From NCBI GenBank assembly GCA_035758925.1, contig DASTVV010000145.1, positions 1 through 64,000 of the forward strand: a stretch of 64,000 bases of DNA, read 5' to 3'. The translations under genes were made by a program, and so were the position numbers. Source of the stretch: DASPMP01 sp035758925 (GTDB lineage: Bacteria > Gemmatimonadota > Gemmatimonadetes > Gemmatimonadales > Gemmatimonadaceae). The notes beneath the pieces were generated by a model that had not been told where the DNA came from, did not search any database, and worked only from the letters and a program-made list of their open reading frames with translations. How positions within the stretch are numbered: the first letter of the stretch is position 1; every line of letters begins with the position of its first letter. This document shows positions 52,703-59,887 of the stretch, piece after piece.

Positions 52703-53977
52703 GTGTCGTCTGAGTCGGTGGTACAAACGACCGTTCCATCGCTCCTGATCATCGGTACCGACACAGTGCTCGGCGCGAGCCCGGCGACGGCCGTGCAGCT
52801 CGCGCACGCGTGCCTGGCAGCCGGCTATCACGCAGTGATTCCGGCAAGCTGGGGCGACGAGCTCATTGCCGCGCGGGCACTGCAGCGACTCAACGGTGCG
52901 GATACACCGCGTGTGCTGTGCAGCTGTCCGCTGGTGTCGCGCCGGCTGTCCGAGCATGGCGACATGTTGTCCGCGATGCTGCTTCACGTTGTCGCGCCGC
53001 CTGTTGCGACCGCGCAATATCTGCGCGCCGCGTATGCGCCTGTTCGGCCGCGCATCACCTTTGCTGGCGCGTGTCCGTCCGGCATCGACGACAGCATCGA
53101 TGTATGGCTCACGCCGGACGCGCTCCTGCGCGCTCTGGTCGAACGCGGCATCAGCGTGCGGGAGCAACCGACGGAGTTCGATTCCGTGATTCCTCCCGAC
53201 CGGCGTCGCTTCCTATCGGATCCGGGCGGTGTGCCGTCGAGACAGGCACTGCAGCAGTTGAATGCGCCGGTAGGGTTTGTCGAGCTCGGCGGCGACGATG
53301 TGGTGGTGGCGCTCGGACAGCAACTCCTCGGCAACTCCCGCGTTCTCATCGACGTGTCAGTGTCGCTCGGATGCGCCTGCAGCGGCCGAACGGCGAGTGT
53401 GTTACCGGAGGATGCTCGTGCGCGCGTTCTCGAGCAGGAGCCGCCGCGGGCGCCGTCTCCCGTCGTCGACCACTCGATGCCGATCACTCTGGACGGTTCG
53501 ACGCCGGCAGCAGTGACAAACGCGGCTTCGACGTTCGTGGCCGCCGCTGCGCCGAACGTCAGACCAAGCGAGCCAATCGTGTCGGTGGCCGCCGAACAGA
53601 GTACGTCGCCGGTTGCGACGTTCGTGGCCGTCGCTGCGCCGAACGTCAGGCCAAGCGAGCCAATCGTGTCGGTGGCCGCCGCACACGGTACGTCGCCGGT
53701 TGCGACGCCACCGGCGGAGCCGGTCCAGCCGCGTCGCACCCCGACCGGACAAACGCGGCAAATGAGTGCGGCGCCGCCGATCAGACGTGCTGACGCGGGC
53801 CGCCAGTTACCGCGAGCATTCGTGACGCGGCGTCGGTCTCCGCCACGCGGACTGCGCCAATCCGTCTACTCGGGAAAAAGCGCCGCTCTCAATAATCGTG
53901 GACGCTGGCTCTGGGTCGCGGTGACGAGTCTTGCAGTCGGCATTGCGCTCGCCTTGCTGCTCTGGCGGCCCGCGTAG
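52703..53977 (+). CDS. Membrane-tailed protein with degenerate [FeFe]-hydrogenase large-subunit C-terminal-like domain
   Basis: About 424 aa from GTG 52703 (GTG 52718 possible). Residues 12-230 follow the Fe-hydrogenase C-terminal fold: VLCSCPLV (C73, C75), ITFAGACPSGIDDSIDVWLTPDALLRALVERGI (C124), LIDVSVSLGCACSG (C224, C226). The final cysteine motif that holds the H-cluster is absent, so it should not make hydrogen; the remaining Cys could hold one [4Fe-4S] cluster. A low-complexity linker with a 29-residue duplication leads to a C-terminal membrane helix (WLWVAVTSLAVGIALALLL). A redox or gas sensor is inference. Confidence 0.7.
   Translation: MSSESVVQTTVPSLLIIGTDTVLGASPATAVQLAHACLAAGYHAVIPASWGDELIAARALQRLNGADTPRVLCSCPLVSRRLSEHGDMLSAMLLHVVAPPVATAQYLRAAYAPVRPRITFAGACPSGIDDSIDVWLTPDALLRALVERGISVREQPTEFDSVIPPDRRRFLSDPGGVPSRQALQQLNAPVGFVELGGDDVVVALGQQLLGNSRVLIDVSVSLGCACSGRTASVLPEDARARVLEQEPPRAPSPVVDHSMPITLDGSTPAAVTNAASTFVAAAAPNVRPSEPIVSVAAEQSTSPVATFVAVAAPNVRPSEPIVSVAAAHGTSPVATPPAEPVQPRRTPTGQTRQMSAAPPIRRADAGRQLPRAFVTRRRSPPRGLRQSVYSGKSAALNNRGRWLWVAVTSLAVGIALALLLWRPA
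53530..53703 (+). repeat. 87-bp tandem duplication inside the hydrogenase-like gene
   Basis: Two adjacent 87-bp units (53530-53616 and 53617-53703) differ at few positions and encode two near-identical 29-residue linker copies with the motif APNVRPSEPIVSVAA. In-frame, so the reading frame is kept. Confidence 0.9.
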
Positions 53978-54544
53978 TCAGTCGAATTCGGCGATCGCCC
54001 TTCGCAGCGCGTCACGCAGGTGCTCCTCCGTTCGCGCCGCGGGAAGGCCGCGCACGATGACCGCGAGACAGCGGTGCATTTCGTCCGTGAGGCCCACCTC
54101 GTCGATCGTCACGCCGAGTGCGCTCAGCGACCTCTCGGCCAGTTGGCGCAGCTGGTCTGACGATTCGCGACTCAAGCCGGACACGTCGGCCCTGGGCGGG
54201 CGCGACGACGTTCGTTCGCGGCGGCGCGGCGGTGCCTCGAGCTGCGCCCGGAGGGGCGCCAGCCGGATGGCGAACGCGCCTGGGTTGTGCGCTTGGTGTG
54301 ACGCCACGATTCCGCGCCGACGAAGCGAGTGCAGCAGCTTCTCTATCGCCGGGCGGATGACCGCCGTGCCATCGGTGCTTTGACTGCCGCGCCCGGTCAC
54401 GATCAGCACTTCCCGCGTACCTCGAACCTGGTGTTCGTAGAGCCAGGATTCCGCTCGACGCACCGCTTCATGTGAAGTGGGCAGGCCATCGCGCAGGTTG
54501 AGCGTCCGCTGCGGCCCGAACCGCAGCTCATCGAGACCCCTCAC
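53978..54544 (-). CDS. Smr (small MutS-related) domain protein
   Basis: 188 aa. Smr fold at residues 12-100: LNLRDGLPTSHEAVRRAESWL, VLIVTGRGSQSTDG, VIRPAIEKLL and AFAIRL. The usual LDLHG motif is replaced by LNLRDG, so nuclease activity is doubtful. The C-terminal 85 residues are helical and unrecognised. GTG start at 54544, 12 nt downstream of the N-acetyltransferase gene, making it the last member of the arg operon. The convergent hydrogenase-like gene ends at the adjacent base. Confidence 0.75.
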   Translation of the reverse strand: MRGLDELRFGPQRTLNLRDGLPTSHEAVRRAESWLYEHQVRGTREVLIVTGRGSQSTDGTAVIRPAIEKLLHSLRRRGIVASHQAHNPGAFAIRLAPLRAQLEAPPRRRERTSSRPPRADVSGLSRESSDQLRQLAERSLSALGVTIDEVGLTDEMHRCLAVIVRGLPAARTEEHLRDALRRAIAEFD

Positions 54545-54556
54545 GTCGCGTCGCCG

Positions 54557-55063
54557 CTATGCCGCGGCGTCCAGACGATCCAGAAGGTCTGGAAGCTGCT
54601 TGGCAAAGCACGTCTCGTTGCACGCGAAGCGTCGCGCACAACCGATGCAGTCGCGCCGGATCTTTTCGGGATATCGTGCGCGATCGACCCGCAGATATCC
54701 GAGCGCCTCGAAGAAGCTGGGCTCCAGCGTCAGCGCAAAGACTTCCGGAATGCCTCGCTTGCGCGCCAGATCCTCGACTGCGTCGACGATCTTTCGGCCG
54801 AGACCAAGTCCCTGGGCAGCAGGATCAACGGCGATGGCCGCGACCTCCGCCAGCGAGGGCGAATACTCCTTGAGTGCGCCGCAGGCGACGAGATGTCCGC
54901 TCGCGTCCACGGCGACCACATAGTCTTCGATGGCCAGTGAAACCACCTGCGGCGAGCGCCAGAGCATCAGGTGCCGTTCGGCGAACCGGTTGTTCAGTCG
55001 CGCGATGGCGTCGACGTCCGACAATCTGGCCCGGCGCACCTCGGCAGGCCTCTTCGGCGTCAC
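54557..55063 (-). CDS. argA: Short N-acetylglutamate synthase-type GNAT acetyltransferase
   Basis: 168 aa. GNAT core with acetyl-CoA loop VDPAAQGLGLGRKIVDAVE and ALTLEPSFFEALGY; C-terminal cysteine cluster CIGCARRFACNETCF (four Cys). Short NAGS enzymes of this shape start the arginine pathway by acetylating glutamate. GTG 55063 overlaps the argD stop (GTGA). Gene name given from context and fold; a general amino-acid acetyltransferase cannot be excluded. Presence of NAGS implies a linear route needing ArgE elsewhere, or a supplement to ArgJ. Confidence 0.8.
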   Translation of the reverse strand: MTPKRPAEVRRARLSDVDAIARLNNRFAERHLMLWRSPQVVSLAIEDYVVAVDASGHLVACGALKEYSPSLAEVAAIAVDPAAQGLGLGRKIVDAVEDLARKRGIPEVFALTLEPSFFEALGYLRVDRARYPEKIRRDCIGCARRFACNETCFAKQLPDLLDRLDAAA

Positions 55064-56283
55064 AGCACCTGCTCCAGCAGGGCGAGACCCTGTGCGAGCT
55101 CGTCTCGCGTCGCGACGAGTGGCGGCAGCAGCCGTACTGTGTACTCTCCGGCGCTGCAGACCAGGAGTCCCGCCGCCTGCGCCTCACTGACCACGTGCGC
55201 CGCCGTACCCATCACGTCTACGCCCCACATGTAGCCGACGCCGCGCACCGCGCGAATACGTCCAGTGCGACGGCTGATCTCGCGTAGCTGGCTGCCGAAC
55301 CACGCGCCGTTCTCACGCACCGCAGCCAACAGAGAGGGATCGCTCAACCGGCTGAGCACGTACTCGGCGACCTGTGCCACGAACGGACCACCGCCGAAGG
55401 TCGTGCCGTGATCTCCGGGCTGAACGGCCGCGGCAACCTCGCTGTTGATGAGCACCGCGCCCATCGGCAGGCCAGCCGCGATCGGTTTGGCGAGTGTCAG
55501 CAAGTCCGGCTCGACTCCGAGATTCTCGTACGCGAAGAGCGTCCCTGTCCGACCCAACCCACATTGTACCTCGTCGAAGATGAGGGCCACCTGTCGCTCA
55601 CGAGTCAACTCGCGGACTTCCTTCACGAACTCGGCGTCGAGAACGCGCACGCCACCTTCGCCTTGCACCGGCTCGAGAATCAGCGCCGCAGTCGTATCCT
55701 GCGTGACCGCCTGCGCGATGTCCTCGATATCACGCTCAACGATGCCAACGCCGCCGGCCAGCGGCCGGAAGGGAAGGCGATAGCCCGGTCGGTCGGTGGC
55801 CGCGAGACTTGCGAACAGCCGACCATGAAACGAGCCGCGGAGCGCCACGATGTCGCGCTTCGAGTCGCCCATCGTGCGACCCCAGCGGCGCGCGAACTTG
55901 AAGGCGCCTTCGTTGGCTTCTGCCCCGGAGTTGCAGAAGAAAACCTTCGACGCGAACGAACGCTCCACCAGCGCCGCGGCGAGACGAGTTGCGGGCGCTG
56001 TCCAGTAGAGGTTGGAAACGTGGAGCAGCCCGTCGGCGGCGCCGTGCAGCGTCGCAACGAGGCCGACGTCACTGTACCCCAGAGCGTTGACCGCGATGCC
56101 GCTGACGAAATCGAGGTACTTGTTCCCTTCGGTGTCGATCAGGTACACGCCTTCGCCGCGCGCCATCTCCAGGGATCGCTTGTACGTGGGCAGAACCGCT
56201 TCGCGCGCGGCCGCAGGCACCGACGCGGAAGAAGGTGGCGTTGACTTGTCCGCTGGATGAATTTCGAGCGCTGGAAGTGCCAT
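55060..56283 (-). CDS. argD: Acetylornithine aminotransferase ArgD
   Basis: 407 aa. Class-III PLP aminotransferase: DTEGNKYLDFVSGIAVNALGY, NSGAEANEGAFKFAR, DEVQCGLGRTG and PLP lysine in LTLAKPIAAGLPMGAVL. Transfers the amino group of glutamate to N-acetylglutamate semialdehyde. AAGGAG 5 nt upstream, inside the argB end, sets the start at 56283, 2 nt after argB. Part of the argC-B-D-NAGS operon. Confidence 0.94.
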   Translation of the reverse strand: MALPALEIHPADKSTPPSSASVPAAAREAVLPTYKRSLEMARGEGVYLIDTEGNKYLDFVSGIAVNALGYSDVGLVATLHGAADGLLHVSNLYWTAPATRLAAALVERSFASKVFFCNSGAEANEGAFKFARRWGRTMGDSKRDIVALRGSFHGRLFASLAATDRPGYRLPFRPLAGGVGIVERDIEDIAQAVTQDTTAALILEPVQGEGGVRVLDAEFVKEVRELTRERQVALIFDEVQCGLGRTGTLFAYENLGVEPDLLTLAKPIAAGLPMGAVLINSEVAAAVQPGDHGTTFGGGPFVAQVAEYVLSRLSDPSLLAAVRENGAWFGSQLREISRRTGRIRAVRGVGYMWGVDVMGTAAHVVSEAQAAGLLVCSAGEYTVRLLPPLVATRDELAQGLALLEQVL

Positions 56284-56285
56284 AC

Positions 56286-57044
56286 CTACTCCTTCGCGGA
56301 ATGAACGAGAGTGCCGGTGTTGCGATCCTTGATTCCGCGCAGATCGGTGATTCTCACGCGCTTCACGCCACCCTCGGCGGCCGAGATCGCGGCTGAAAGC
56401 TTCGCGCGCATCCCTCCCGACGCACGACCGTCGTGAATGAGCCCGCGCGCCTCGGCAAGGGTCAGTGCGCTCGTCGGAGCATCATCCACAAGGACACCTG
56501 CGACGTCCGTCACGATCAGCAGCTCGTCGGCTTCGATGGCGACGGCGATGGCTGCCGCGGCATCGTCGGCGTTGACGTTGAGCGCCGGGCCCAGCTCGTG
56601 GCCGATGTTGCGGCTCACTGGAGAAACGACGGGCAGGTATCCACCGTCGAGAAGATGCAGCAGGAGGGACGCGTTGACGCGCTGCGGCGCGCCCACATGC
56701 CCAAGTCGGCCGGAATCCACCGGAGTGGCTGCAATCAGTGACGCGTCTTCGCCGGACAGTCCGACGGCGCGCACGCCCTCGCGTACCAACGAGGACACCA
56801 GACGCTTGTTCGCCGTCCCGGACAACGCCATGCGAACAAGTTCGAGATCCTGCGCCGTCGTGACCCGACGTCCATCGACGAACTGCGATTGAATGCCGAG
56901 CGATTGCTGCAACGAGGTCACGTCATCGCCGCCGCCGTGCACGAGAACCATGGCGCCGGAAAACGCGTCCCACGCCTCGGCGATCCGGGAACACAGCGTC
57001 GGGTCAGCCTGCGGCCGACCGCCAACCTTCAGGACGCGGGTCAC
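56286..57044 (-). CDS. argB: Acetylglutamate kinase ArgB
   Basis: 252 aa. Amino-acid kinase fold: LKVGG at the N-terminus, LVHGGGDDVT, RLVSSLVREGVRAVGLSGEDA, ALNVNADDAAAAIA and GGMRAKLSAAISA. Phosphorylates N-acetylglutamate. GTG 57044 overlaps the argC stop (GTGA). It lacks the long N-terminal helix of arginine-inhibited kinases, so feedback inhibition may be absent. The upstream continuation of the frame is antisense-like overlap with argC and not coding. Confidence 0.94.
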   Translation of the reverse strand: MTRVLKVGGRPQADPTLCSRIAEAWDAFSGAMVLVHGGGDDVTSLQQSLGIQSQFVDGRRVTTAQDLELVRMALSGTANKRLVSSLVREGVRAVGLSGEDASLIAATPVDSGRLGHVGAPQRVNASLLLHLLDGGYLPVVSPVSRNIGHELGPALNVNADDAAAAIAVAIEADELLIVTDVAGVLVDDAPTSALTLAEARGLIHDGRASGGMRAKLSAAISAAEGGVKRVRITDLRGIKDRNTGTLVHSAKE

Positions 57045-58000
57045 GCGGGCAGCCCGAGCGTTTCGTCGAGGCCAAGCATCAGATTCGCGTTCTGCAGCGC
57101 CTGGCCGGCCGCGCCCTTCACCAGATTGTCGATCGCCGACAGGATGAGAAGCGACGGCCGTCTCACGGCGTTGAACGGCATGACGGCCACCCGAACGACG
57201 TTGCGATGCACGACATCGCGCAGCGCCGGCGGGTCGGTGCCGAGCTCCAGGAACGGCTCGCCCGTGAACGCCTCGCGCCACAGAGCAGCCGGATCGTCGA
57301 GACCGTTCTTCAGTTCCACCGTGATGGTCGAAAGAATTCCCCTCGACACGGGGAGCAGGTGTGGCGTGAAAACGAGATCCACGTCCGCGCCCCAGGTTCC
57401 GAGCGTGGCACGCATCTCGTTGAGATGGCGGTGCGTGTTTCCTACGCCATACGCGCGATAATCCTGCGCGACTTCGGCAAAGAGCAACTCCCGCTTGGGT
57501 GAGTTCCCGGCTCCGGTTACACCACTGGCCGAGCTGACCTGAATCGCGCTGCCGGGAGCGATCACGCCCGCGGCCACGGCCGGCGCGAGCGCGAACAGGA
57601 TGGACGTCGGATAACATCCGGGATTGGCCACGACGTTCGCGTTGCGAATCTGGTCGCGGGCAAGCTCGGTCAGGCCATACGGAACGCCCTCACAGCCGTT
57701 CCCGGGCCGGAGGTCGTGTGAAAGGTCCACGACACGCGCGCCTTCGTCTCGGGCAGCGTTCACCCATTGACGTGAGGCGCCATGGGGCAGCGCGCTGAAC
57801 ACCAGCTCCGCGCCCTTGAGCGGCGCGTCCTCGGTCGCGACGTACGTCACGTCGCTCCTGCCGACGCGCACAGTCGCGCCGCGCTGCTCGTTGGCCGATG
57901 CAAAGGCCAGCGAGAGACCAGGGTGCTGGTTGATCAACGCACAGAGCTCGCGGCCAGCATAGCCACTGGCTCCGAGCACTCCCACGGGTATTTTATGCAC
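57041..58000 (-). CDS. argC: N-acetyl-gamma-glutamyl-phosphate reductase ArgC
   Basis: 319 aa. Rossmann GASGYAGRELCALI at residue 10, catalytic Cys in VANPGCYPTS, and His region HRHLNEM. NADPH-dependent reductase of the third arginine step. GTG 58000 is chosen because the promoter -10 (TATACA) ends 6 nt before it; the longer frame to 58048 would start upstream of the transcription start. First gene of the minus arg operon. Confidence 0.95.
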   Translation of the reverse strand: MHKIPVGVLGASGYAGRELCALINQHPGLSLAFASANEQRGATVRVGRSDVTYVATEDAPLKGAELVFSALPHGASRQWVNAARDEGARVVDLSHDLRPGNGCEGVPYGLTELARDQIRNANVVANPGCYPTSILFALAPAVAAGVIAPGSAIQVSSASGVTGAGNSPKRELLFAEVAQDYRAYGVGNTHRHLNEMRATLGTWGADVDLVFTPHLLPVSRGILSTITVELKNGLDDPAALWREAFTGEPFLELGTDPPALRDVVHRNVVRVAVMPFNAVRRPSLLILSAIDNLVKGAAGQALQNANLMLGLDETLGLPA

Positions 58001-58006
58001 GACTGA

Positions 58007-58035
58007 TGTATAATAATGCAGGTGCGACTGGTCAA
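58007..58035 (-). promoter_or_regulatory. argC promoter with overlapping ArgR box
   Basis: Minus strand TTGACC (complement of 58030-58035), 17-bp spacer, TATACA (complement of 58007-58012), 6 nt before the argC GTG, so a leaderless mRNA. The plus-strand sequence TGTATAATAATGCA (58007-58020) matches the ARG-box pattern TGAATAATAATTCA at 12 of 14 positions and covers the -10. Confidence 0.7.
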
Positions 58036-58061
58036 CCGGCGAACACATTCATCCGACGAAC

Positions 58062-58535
58062 ATGGCGCAAAAAACCGCGCGGCACGCCGCCGTTCTTGCC
58101 TTGATTGGAGCGCACGATGTCGGCTCCCAGGAGGAGTTGCGCCGACTGCTTCAGGAACGCGGCGTCAGCGTGACGCAAGCCACACTTTCGCGGGACCTTC
58201 GCGAGCTCGGAATCGTCCGCGTGCCCGGCGAAAGGGGCGCGCGGTATGCGCTGCCGGAGACCCTCGCCGGCGAGGCGATTCCCTCTCTGGAAACCTTGCT
58301 ACCACAGCTGTTTTCGAGCATCGACGGCGTCGGCGAGTTGATCGTGCTGCACACGCTGTCGTCGGGTGCTCAACCGGTCTCGGAGGCGATCGACGCCGCG
58401 GAGTGGCGCGAGGTGCTCGGAACCGTGGCGGGCGAGAACACCATCCTCATCATTTGCCGCTCCTCGCAGGCGCGGCAGGATGTCACCCTCCGGCTCACCC
58501 GGATCGCTCGAGGCGGCGGCCAGAAAAACGGTTGA
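58062..58535 (+). CDS. argR: Arginine repressor ArgR
   Basis: 157 aa. N-terminal winged helix (QEELRRLLQERGVSVTQATLSRDLRELGI) and C-terminal hexamerisation/arginine domain. The arginine-binding loop, usually GxxxGDDT, reads GTVAGENTILIICR here, so both conserved Asp are changed. Diverges from argC across 61 bp containing an ARG box, and precedes argG by 62 bp; all three units are probably its targets. Confidence 0.93.
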   Translation: MAQKTARHAAVLALIGAHDVGSQEELRRLLQERGVSVTQATLSRDLRELGIVRVPGERGARYALPETLAGEAIPSLETLLPQLFSSIDGVGELIVLHTLSSGAQPVSEAIDAAEWREVLGTVAGENTILIICRSSQARQDVTLRLTRIARGGGQKNG

Positions 58536-58564
58536 CGTGCTTAGCTGAGATGATTAAATATGCA
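58532..58564 (+). promoter_or_regulatory. argG promoter with ArgR box
   Basis: TTGACG (58532-58537), 16-bp spacer, TTAAAT (58554-58559). TGATTAAATATGCA (58551-58564) matches the ARG-box pattern at 10 of 14 positions and shares ATGCA with the argC box. The -35 overlaps the argR stop. Confidence 0.6.
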
Positions 58565-58597
58565 GCACGACTGAATAACCCAACCTGAGGAGCAGCG

Positions 58598-59887
58598 ATG
58601 CCCCGTACGATCGTCCTGGCCTATTCCGGCGGACTCGACACCTCCATCATCGTTCCTTGGCTGCGCGAACACTACGACGCGCGCGTCATCTGTGTTGCCG
58701 CGGACATTGGCCAGGGCGACGCAGAGTTGGCAGGCGTTCGTGAGAAGGCCATCGCATCCGGCGCCGAGGAGTGCTACGTCGAGGACCTGCGTGCCGAGTT
58801 CGTGAGCGATTTCATCTTCCCGACGCTGCGCGCCGGGGCTATTTACAACCGCAAATATCTGCTCGGCACCTCCATGGCGCGGCCGCTCATCGCGCGTCGA
58901 CAGGTGGAGGTTGCGCGCCGCGTCGGCGCCGACGCGCTGGCGCACGGCTGTACCGGCAAGGGCAATGATCAGGTGAGATTCGAGCTCACCTACGCCAGCT
59001 TCGCCCCGGATCTCCCGGTGATTGCCCCGTGGCGCGAGTGGGACATTCGCAGCCGCGAGGACGCGATCGCGTACGCGGCCAGTAAAGGCATCCCCGTCGC
59101 GGCAACGAAGGAGAAGATCTATTCGCGCGACGCCAACATCTGGCACCTTTCGCACGAGGGCGGCATCCTGGAAAACCCGGCGGCTGCGCCGCCGGCGGAT
59201 CTGTTGATGTTGACCGCGACGCCCGAAAACGCGCCGGACGTCGCGGAAACGGTCGTCATCGAGTTCGATCGTGGAACCCCGGTGGCGGTCAATGGCCAAC
59301 CGCTTGGCCCGGTAGAGCTCCTGACCGCACTCAACAAGATCGGCGGTCGAAACGGCGTCGGTGTGGTCGATCTCGTCGAGGACCGGTTGGTGGGAATGAA
59401 GTCGCGTGGCGTCTACGAGACGCCCGGCGGCTCTCTCCTCTATACGGCGCACTCCGAGCTCGAGCAGCTCGTGCTGGATCGGCGCACCCTTGCCGCGAAG
59501 GATCTTCTCGCGCCAAGGTATGCGGATCTCGTGTACGAAGGACGCTGGTGGACCACCGAGCGCGAAGCGTATGACGCGTTCGTCGGCGTCACCCAGGAGC
59601 GGGTCACGGGCACTGTGTCGCTGAAGCTCTACAAGGGCAACGTTGCCGTCGCCGGGCGCTCGAGCTCGCACGCATTGTACGATGAGCGTTTCGTCACCTT
59701 TGGCGAAGACGACGTCTACCAGCAGAGTGACGCGGCCGGCTTCATTCGCCTCTTTGCGCTGCCGCAGCGTGTCCGCGCGCTCAAGGATCAGGAGCTCGGC
59801 GGCACCACCAAGCCGGCAGTCGCGCCTGGCGAGTCTCCTGTCCACTCGGACGAGATCTCCGAAGGCGCCAGCCTCGTGGTCGCGTGA
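58598..59887 (+). CDS. argG: Argininosuccinate synthase ArgG
   Basis: 429 aa. PP-loop AYSGGLDTS at residue 8, the citrulline/aspartate region HGCTGKGNDQVRFE and IYSRDANIWHLSHEGG. Joins citrulline and aspartate using ATP. GAGGAG 6-8 nt before ATG 58598. The stop overlaps the argH GTG start by 4 nt. The C-terminus has about 20 extra residues that look disordered. Confidence 0.95.
   Translation: MPRTIVLAYSGGLDTSIIVPWLREHYDARVICVAADIGQGDAELAGVREKAIASGAEECYVEDLRAEFVSDFIFPTLRAGAIYNRKYLLGTSMARPLIARRQVEVARRVGADALAHGCTGKGNDQVRFELTYASFAPDLPVIAPWREWDIRSREDAIAYAASKGIPVAATKEKIYSRDANIWHLSHEGGILENPAAAPPADLLMLTATPENAPDVAETVVIEFDRGTPVAVNGQPLGPVELLTALNKIGGRNGVGVVDLVEDRLVGMKSRGVYETPGGSLLYTAHSELEQLVLDRRTLAAKDLLAPRYADLVYEGRWWTTEREAYDAFVGVTQERVTGTVSLKLYKGNVAVAGRSSSHALYDERFVTFGEDDVYQQSDAAGFIRLFALPQRVRALKDQELGGTTKPAVAPGESPVHSDEISEGASLVVA

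Noticed and set aside
56286..57617. Longer argB reading frame of 443 codons
   Set aside because: The extra part overlaps argC out of frame; GTG 57044 with GTGA overlap is the normal ArgB start.
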